Source: Stenotrophomonas lactitubi
GTDB taxonomy: Bacteria > Pseudomonadota > Gammaproteobacteria > Xanthomonadales > Xanthomonadaceae
Assembly (NCBI RefSeq): GCF_002803515.1
Contig: NZ_PHQX01000001.1
Span: forward strand, 186,001 to 250,000
Direction: 5' to 3'
Length of the DNA stretch: 64,000 nucleotides
Positions within the stretch are counted from its first letter, which is position 1. Each line of letters starts with the position of its first letter. The translations under genes were made by a program, and so were the position numbers. Below are positions 59,270 through 64,000 of the stretch, one piece after another. A model generated the notes under the pieces. It was not told the origin of the DNA and ran no database searches. It saw only the letters and a list, made by a program, of their open reading frames with translations.

Positions 59270-60487
59270 TCAGCGCGACGCGGCCCGGTTGCTGCCGGCA
59301 GCAGCATGGGGAACATCTTCGCCGAGCAGACGGGTGAAGTCGTCCGAGGGCAGCGCCTGCGAAATCAGGAAGCCTTGCACCTGGTTGCAGCCGAGCTGGC
59401 GCAGCGCGGCCAGATCGGCATCACTCTCCACGCCTTCGGCAACGATGGTCAGGCCGAGCTGGTTGGCCAGCGCGATCACGGTGGTCAAGGTCAGGTGCAG
59501 GGCGGGATCGCGCGCGCAACCGCTGACCAGCGCACGATCGATCTTGACCTCGGTGAAGGGTGTGTTGACCAGGTTGTGCACCGAGCTCAGCCCTTGGCCG
59601 AAGTCGTCCTGGGCCAGGCCGAAGCCTTTCATCCGCAACCGGCACGCGCCGGCATAAAAGTCGCTGACGTGGCGGGTGGTGCTGTTCTCCATCAGTTCGA
59701 AGCACAGATCAGCCGGATTGCCGCCCGCGGCCAGAGTCAGTGCCAGCAGCTCATCCGGAAGATCGGACTGCTCCAGCAGGTGCGGCGGCAGGTTGATCGA
59801 TACCGGCACGCGGAATCCCTGGGAGCGCCAGCGCGCCTGAGCCTGGATGCTGGCCGTGAGCATCGCGCGCAGCAGTTCGCCCTCCAGGCCATGACGGCAC
59901 AGCGCCGGCAGGAAGCTTCCAGGCGCCAGTGTCCCCAGCTGCGGGTGGCGCCAGCGCACCAGTGCCTCGGCGGCGACCACGCGCCCGGACTGCAGCGACT
60001 TCTTCGGCTGGAACCAGGCGGTCAGGCTGCCGTCGGCCAGCGCCTGCCGCAGCTGCGCCGCGTCCGGTTCGGGCGTCAGCGCAGCCGGGCTGGTGCGCAC
60101 CGCTGGCCGGGTCTGCGCCAGTGCATCAAGCAGCGCATCGACATCGCTGGCGGCGACCGGCTTGGCCAACAGGCCGACCACCTCCAGGCCCAGTGATTCG
60201 GCCATCAACCGTGCCGAACTCATCATCCGCCGCGAGGCTGCGCTGACTACGGCAAGCCGCGGTGGGCGCGGTTGTGCGGCCAGTGCCTGGATGAACTGGA
60301 TGCCATCCTGGCCGGGCATCAACAGATCGCTCACCACAAGGTCATAGGCCTGGCAGGCACACAGGGCGATTGCCGCATCCACGTCTTCGCAGGCGTCGAC
60401 CTGCACACCGGCGCGCGCGCTGAACAGATTGACGAGGTAACCACGTTGGAACGGCTGGTCTTCCAGGATCAGGACACGGCGGGTCAT
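59270..60487 (-). CDS. REC-EAL response regulator, c-di-GMP phosphodiesterase (RocR-like)
   Basis: A 405-residue protein. The receiver domain has phospho-acceptor Asp54 (VVSDLLMPGQ). The EAL domain has catalytic residues E174 (AAEALVRW), N232 (SINLPP), E264 (CFELME), D294-D295 (QDDFGQG), K315 (VKIDRA), E351 (VAEGVES) and Q371 (VQGFL). Each is one less than the numbers I recall for P. aeruginosa RocR, so all key ligands are present; loop 6 reads DDFGQGLSS instead of the usual DDFGTGYSS. It overlaps kinase A by four bases and has AAGGAG before its ATG. It likely lowers c-di-GMP when phosphorylated. Confidence 0.9.
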   Translation of the reverse strand: MTRRVLILEDQPFQRGYLVNLFSARAGVQVDACEDVDAAIALCACQAYDLVVSDLLMPGQDGIQFIQALAAQPRPPRLAVVSAASRRMMSSARLMAESLGLEVVGLLAKPVAASDVDALLDALAQTRPAVRTSPAALTPEPDAAQLRQALADGSLTAWFQPKKSLQSGRVVAAEALVRWRHPQLGTLAPGSFLPALCRHGLEGELLRAMLTASIQAQARWRSQGFRVPVSINLPPHLLEQSDLPDELLALTLAAGGNPADLCFELMENSTTRHVSDFYAGACRLRMKGFGLAQDDFGQGLSSVHNLVNTPFTEVKIDRALVSGCARDPALHLTLTTVIALANQLGLTIVAEGVESDADLAALRQLGCNQVQGFLISQALPSDDFTRLLGEDVPHAAAGSNRAASR

Positions 60488-63249
60488 GCAGGATCTCCTT
60501 GGCGAACGGCGGAAAGCGCCTGACGCAGGCGTGCGATGTCGATGGGTTTGCTCAGATAGCCCTGCATGCCGCTGGCCAGGCAGCGCTCGCGCTCCTCGGC
60601 GGTCGCGTTGGCGGTGGCGCCGATCACCGGCAGCAGATTGCCCTCCGCCCGCAGCCGGCGCGCCAGGGTGTGGCCGTCCATGCGCGGCATGTTGATGTCG
60701 GTGACCACCAGGTCGAAGCCATGGGTCTGGCACAGCTGCAACGCCTCGACACCATCCTGCGCAAGCTCCACCTCGCAGCCCAGGGCCTGCAGCTGTTCGG
60801 CCAGGATCACCCGGTTGATGGGATTGTCTTCCACGGCCAGCACCCGCAGTCCCAGCGGACCCGGTTGCACATCGCGCGCTGCGGTCGGCAGCGTTGCGCA
60901 TTGCCGCTGCTGGCGTGCGACCGCCAGGGCGATCGAGGACATGCCGTGCAGGGTGACCAGCAGCGCGCCATCGGCGGTGGCTGCGGGTTGGTCGCCACCG
61001 TCGATCGAGGCCAGCACGCGCGGGCCCTGCCAGGCCAACGGTTGTTCCGCCTCGCCATCCATCAGGATTGCGCCGGCGTGGTCGAGCAGGACAGGGTCGC
61101 CCTGCAGAGGCTGCGCATTGGCACCCCAGCGGCGCAGCCAGCCACATGCACTGTCGACCAGCTCGCGATCGCGGCCGCGCACGTAGACCGGCGGCTCGGC
61201 CAGCAATGCGGGGCCATCCTCGGTCGCGGCCAGCACCGGCAAGGGCAGGCGTACGGTGAAACTGCTGCCCAGTCCCGGTTCGCTGACCACGCGCAGTTCG
61301 CCACTCATCAACCGCACCAGGCGGTCGCTGATCGACAGGCCCAGCCCGGTGCCCTGCGCGCTGGCGGCGCCACGGACCTGGCGGAAGGGCTCGAACAGGC
61401 GCGCCTGTTCCTCGGTGGCGATGCCCACGCCGGTATCGGTGACCTGCCAGGCCAGTACGCTCGACTCGCCTTCGCGCTGCACCAGTCGCACGCGCAGCAC
61501 TACCCGGCCATGCTCGGTGAACTTGATGGCGTTGCTGAGCAGGTTGCCCAGCACCTGGCGGATCCGGTCGGCATCGCCGAGCACCCGTGTCGGCAACCGT
61601 GGGTCGGTGCAGACCAGTACCTGCAGGCCCTTGCGCGTCGCCGCCGCGGCGAAGCTGCGCAGCACGCTCTCGGTCAGCTCGCGCGGCGAAAACGATGTCG
61701 GCTCCAGGCTCAGCTGGCCCGACTCGATCTTGGACACATCCAGCACATCGCTGATCAGTTGCAGCAGCACCGATGAGGAACTCTCGATGGTGCGCAGGTA
61801 CTGCGACTGGCGTGCATCCAGCGGCGTGCGGCCGAGCAGCTCCAGCGTTCCAAGCACCCCGTACAGCGGGGTGCGGATTTCATGGCTCATGGTCGCCAGG
61901 AACGCGCTCTTGGCCTGGTTGGCGGCGTCGGCTGCCTGCCGTGCCGACGACAGCGCCGCCTGTGCCTGCCGATGGCGTGAGATGTCATGGAACACGCACA
62001 GCAGTACATCGTCATCCTGGTAGCGGCAGGCGGCATGCAGTACCTGCAGCTGGCGACCGTCGCGCGCGGTGAACTCCAGCCCGCGACCGCGTTCGCCGGC
62101 ATGTCCGCGCCACGGTGCCTGCCAATCGCTGTCGGTGCCATCCTCGCCCAGCCAGTCACGCAGCAGCTGGTTGGACAGCAGCAGTTGGCGGTCGCTGCGA
62201 CGCAGGACACAGATGCCGACCGGCGCCAGGTCGATCACCGTCGAACTGAAATCCAGGCTTTCCAGCAGCCGCCGGTGCTGCAGCAGCGCCGGTTGGATCA
62301 ACTGGCGGTCGACGCGATGCCGCAGCAGACGCAGGGCGACGCCGGCCAGCAGAAGCAACGCACTGCTGATCAGCAACGAGGTCGCCATGTCACCGAGCAG
62401 CAGGCGCGGAGGCAGGTGATAGACCAGCCGCCAGCCGTCATTGCCTACCCCCTTCACCAGGGCCACGCCGCGCGGCAGGCCCGTGCTCCAGAGCACGCCG
62501 AAACTGTCGTCCTGGCGCTGCTGCAGTGCTTTCCAGCCTGCGCTGTCCAGGCGTGGAGCCAGGCTCGACAGGGCGGGCTGCCCGTCGCGGTCCAGCAGGG
62601 CGTAGCCGCCGATACCCTGGCCATCGATCATGTCCGAAGCGGCCGCACTGTCCAGCAGCAGCATCAGCCACTGGCTCGGCTGCGCTCCGGTCTGTACCGG
62701 TTGTGCCAGGGCGACGCCGGCATCGCCCGCGCGCAGCCAGTACACCGGATCGGTACCGGCAAGCGTGCCACTGCGCTGCCGCAGCACCTGCAACGTGGGC
62801 AGGCCGGCGATGTCCACGTCGGCCTGGCCGCCCGCCAGCCAATGCGTTCCCTGCGCATCGACCAGCAGCAGATGGGTCTGCAGGGTCTGCAGCGTGTGCT
62901 CTGCGCGCGGTGACAGCAGCAGGCGCTGGCCGGGCTTGCCGCCCGGCCCGTCCAAGGGCAGCTGGCGTACGCCCTCGCTGGACGGCACCGACGGATCGCC
63001 CACCACCACCGAATCGCCCAGATAGCGCAGCAGGGCCTCGCGCTGGTCGAAGTAGATCTGTGCCTTGTACGCGGCGGCATTCATGTCGCGGCGGTGGCTG
63101 GAGATATCTTCGGTCAACGCCGTCAGCAGATAGAAGCCGGTGGCGGCCGCCAGGCACAGGAACACGCACACCGTCAGCCAGCGCAGCAGCACCGAAGCGG
63201 TGGTCGGCGGCGCGACCAGGGGCAGGGAAGGGCGAGGGAATCGGAACAT
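60484..63249 (-). CDS. Hybrid sensor kinase (HK-REC, no Hpt), kinase A
   Basis: A 921-residue paralogue of kinase B. TM1 ~22-44, a periplasmic sensor region to ~285, TM2 (SLLISSALLLLAGVALRLL), a PAS-like domain, and HisKA with phospho-His456 ([20 protein letters not shown], almost identical in kinase B). HATPase_c has NLLSNAIKF, DTGVGI and GTGLGLSI, and REC has Asp in VVTDINMPRMDG. The protein stops right after REC, so it lacks the Hpt of kinase B and must use another one. It is the first gene of the four-gene regulatory cluster. Confidence 0.9.
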   Translation of the reverse strand: MFRFPRPSLPLVAPPTTASVLLRWLTVCVFLCLAAATGFYLLTALTEDISSHRRDMNAAAYKAQIYFDQREALLRYLGDSVVVGDPSVPSSEGVRQLPLDGPGGKPGQRLLLSPRAEHTLQTLQTHLLLVDAQGTHWLAGGQADVDIAGLPTLQVLRQRSGTLAGTDPVYWLRAGDAGVALAQPVQTGAQPSQWLMLLLDSAAASDMIDGQGIGGYALLDRDGQPALSSLAPRLDSAGWKALQQRQDDSFGVLWSTGLPRGVALVKGVGNDGWRLVYHLPPRLLLGDMATSLLISSALLLLAGVALRLLRHRVDRQLIQPALLQHRRLLESLDFSSTVIDLAPVGICVLRRSDRQLLLSNQLLRDWLGEDGTDSDWQAPWRGHAGERGRGLEFTARDGRQLQVLHAACRYQDDDVLLCVFHDISRHRQAQAALSSARQAADAANQAKSAFLATMSHEIRTPLYGVLGTLELLGRTPLDARQSQYLRTIESSSSVLLQLISDVLDVSKIESGQLSLEPTSFSPRELTESVLRSFAAAATRKGLQVLVCTDPRLPTRVLGDADRIRQVLGNLLSNAIKFTEHGRVVLRVRLVQREGESSVLAWQVTDTGVGIATEEQARLFEPFRQVRGAASAQGTGLGLSISDRLVRLMSGELRVVSEPGLGSSFTVRLPLPVLAATEDGPALLAEPPVYVRGRDRELVDSACGWLRRWGANAQPLQGDPVLLDHAGAILMDGEAEQPLAWQGPRVLASIDGGDQPAATADGALLVTLHGMSSIALAVARQQRQCATLPTAARDVQPGPLGLRVLAVEDNPINRVILAEQLQALGCEVELAQDGVEALQLCQTHGFDLVVTDINMPRMDGHTLARRLRAEGNLLPVIGATANATAEERERCLASGMQGYLSKPIDIARLRQALSAVRQGDPA

Positions 63250-63281
63250 GCACCGATCCTAGGGAGGACGGTCACCCGCCC

Positions 63282-63301
63282 GGAATCAGCCATGTCCTAA
63301 A
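63282..63301. promoter_or_regulatory. 20-bp box upstream of the sensor kinase operon
   Basis: GGAATCAGCCATGTCCTAAA, 33 bases upstream of kinase A. 17 of 20 bases match 55234-55253 upstream of the autotransporter. On the minus strand TAGGAT, a -10-like hexamer, follows after 20 bases. Confidence 0.55.
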
Positions 63302-63365
63302 AAGCGGCCTGCTTCCCGTGCAGGAGACTACCGGCGGGGAACCGTTCAGGCTGGCGCTGGCGATC

Positions 63366-63396
63366 AAAAAAAAGACCCCCGCCGAAGCGGGGGTCT
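63366..63396 (-). terminator. Intrinsic terminator of the TonB-dependent receptor gene
   Basis: Minus strand: AGACCCCCGC-TTCG-GCGGGGGTCT followed by a run of eight T, 27 bases past the receptor stop. Confidence 0.92.
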
Positions 63397-63422
63397 GTAT
63401 CGTGCAGCCAGCAGGGGCGCCC

Positions 63423-64000
63423 TTACAGCGCGCTGCCGCCGAACTTGTGCGTGTACTGCAGGTTGATGGTGCGGCCGACGCTGTCGAACCAGGACACGTC
63501 GTAGTACGGGTACGCCGTATAGGTCTTGTCCTTCGGCGGCATCTTGTTGAACACATTGACCACCGACAGCGACAACCGCGAGTGATCGTCGAAGCGGTAC
63601 TGCAGCGAGGCGTTGTAGCGGTAGGTTGCCTTGATCCACGGGCTGTCGCCGCTTTCCTCGTCGAACACCTGGTCGTAGCTGTCCGAGGTTGGCAGCTTGC
63701 CCAGGCGCGAGCCGTACACGGTGGCCGACCACGCATCCTTCTCCCAGGTCACGCTGACACTGGTCTTGGTGCGGGGAATATCAAAGCCACTGTTGATCGC
63801 GAACTGGTCTTCGGTCACATCACCGGCATAGCGCTGGAAGTCATGCTTCTTCACCCAGGTGTGGGTGCCATTGAAGATGAAGTCGCCGATGCCGGTCTGC
63901 AGGCGGTAGCGCAGGCCGACGTCGACGCCGGAGGTGGACTCGCGCGCAACGTTGATCGGGTTCACATGCACGCCATACAGGCGGCCATCGGCAGTGCGGG
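63423..64000 (-). CDS. TonB-dependent receptor, C-terminal part (5' end off window)
   Basis: The open frame runs from the right edge to a stop at 63423, giving the last ~192 residues of an outer-membrane barrel. Typical receptor strands are ARESTSGVDVGLRYRLQTGIGDFIFNGTHTW and TSVSVTWEKDAWSATVYGSRLG. The C-terminal YRYNASLQYRFDDHSRLSLSVVNVFNKMPPKD and RTINLQYTHKFG contain the xxNVFNKxP signature near the end. It lacks a terminal Phe/Trp (ends SAL). Substrate is unknown without the plug domain. Confidence 0.88.
   Translation of the reverse strand, partial: RTADGRLYGVHVNPINVARESTSGVDVGLRYRLQTGIGDFIFNGTHTWVKKHDFQRYAGDVTEDQFAINSGFDIPRTKTSVSVTWEKDAWSATVYGSRLGKLPTSDSYDQVFDEESGDSPWIKATYRYNASLQYRFDDHSRLSLSVVNVFNKMPPKDKTYTAYPYYDVSWFDSVGRTINLQYTHKFGGSAL

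Noticed and set aside
1-64000. Insertion sequence or RAYT transposase that could mobilise the repeats
   Set aside because: No transposase, integrase or recombinase ORF is recognisable on either strand; the mobilising gene, if any, must be elsewhere.

Overview
The window is about 64 kb of high-GC gammaproteobacterial chromosome. Gene content, gene order and the many GTAG-ended palindromes point to the Stenotrophomonas maltophilia complex (Xanthomonadaceae). The palindromes match SMAG, the S. maltophilia GTAG REP family. Markers include ahpC-ahpF-oxyR, hemA-prfA followed by a bacterial O-GlcNAc-transferase homologue, lolB-ispE-tRNA-Gln-prs-rplY-pth-ychF, and a clustered pair of ubiquinone hydroxylases. 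No prophage, IS transposase or CRISPR array is visible. Most of the sequence is housekeeping, and the novelty lies in the intergenic DNA and in the last 13 kb.

Layout. 0-10 kb: cobalamin adenosyltransferase (cut by the left edge) with a BtuM-like B12 transporter, two UbiH-type hydroxylases, rlmM operon, glnS, msrA. 10-17.4 kb: transaldolase, rnk, the peroxide-defence locus oxyR/ahpF/ahpC with a visible OxyR-type site, prmC and proline iminopeptidase. 17.5-26.2 kb: divergent LysR/MFS pair, a four-gene overlapping operon (nitroreductase, 5'-3' exonuclease, Nudix, N-formylglutamate amidohydrolase), and a DUF1631 protein. 26.2-30.6 kb: a proton-translocating transhydrogenase operon split by an oppositely oriented ECF-sigma operon. 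31-38.7 kb: sufT, ilvE, a secreted subtilase, wrbA, a YihY protein and a TlpA-like lipoprotein. 39-51 kb: ppk2, ogt-like gene, prfA, hemA, a TPR protein, lolB, ispE, tRNA-Gln, prs, rplY, pth, ychF.

51.8-63.3 kb, all on the minus strand: two paralogous membrane hybrid sensor kinases, a REC-EAL c-di-GMP phosphodiesterase and a LuxR-type response regulator, followed by a large autotransporter. The set resembles the Roc (Sad) system of Pseudomonas aeruginosa and BvgAS. A nearly identical 20-bp box lies upstream of both the kinase operon and the autotransporter, suggesting one regulon. The window ends inside a TonB-dependent receptor.

Intergenic structure stands out in three ways. (1) Four copies of a composite palindromic element lie in two convergent-gene gaps (about 9.7-10.2 kb and 38.7-39.3 kb). 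Each has a long stem, most have two apical hairpins, the arms covary, and a GACAGWTTYYC tag follows one arm; both loci carry them as an inverted pair. (2) Three diverged repeats downstream of ychF keep DnaA-box-like 9-mers at exactly fixed spacing. (3) More than twenty SMAG-type palindromes fall into several sequence subfamilies, alongside two copies of an unrelated roughly 40-bp palindrome.
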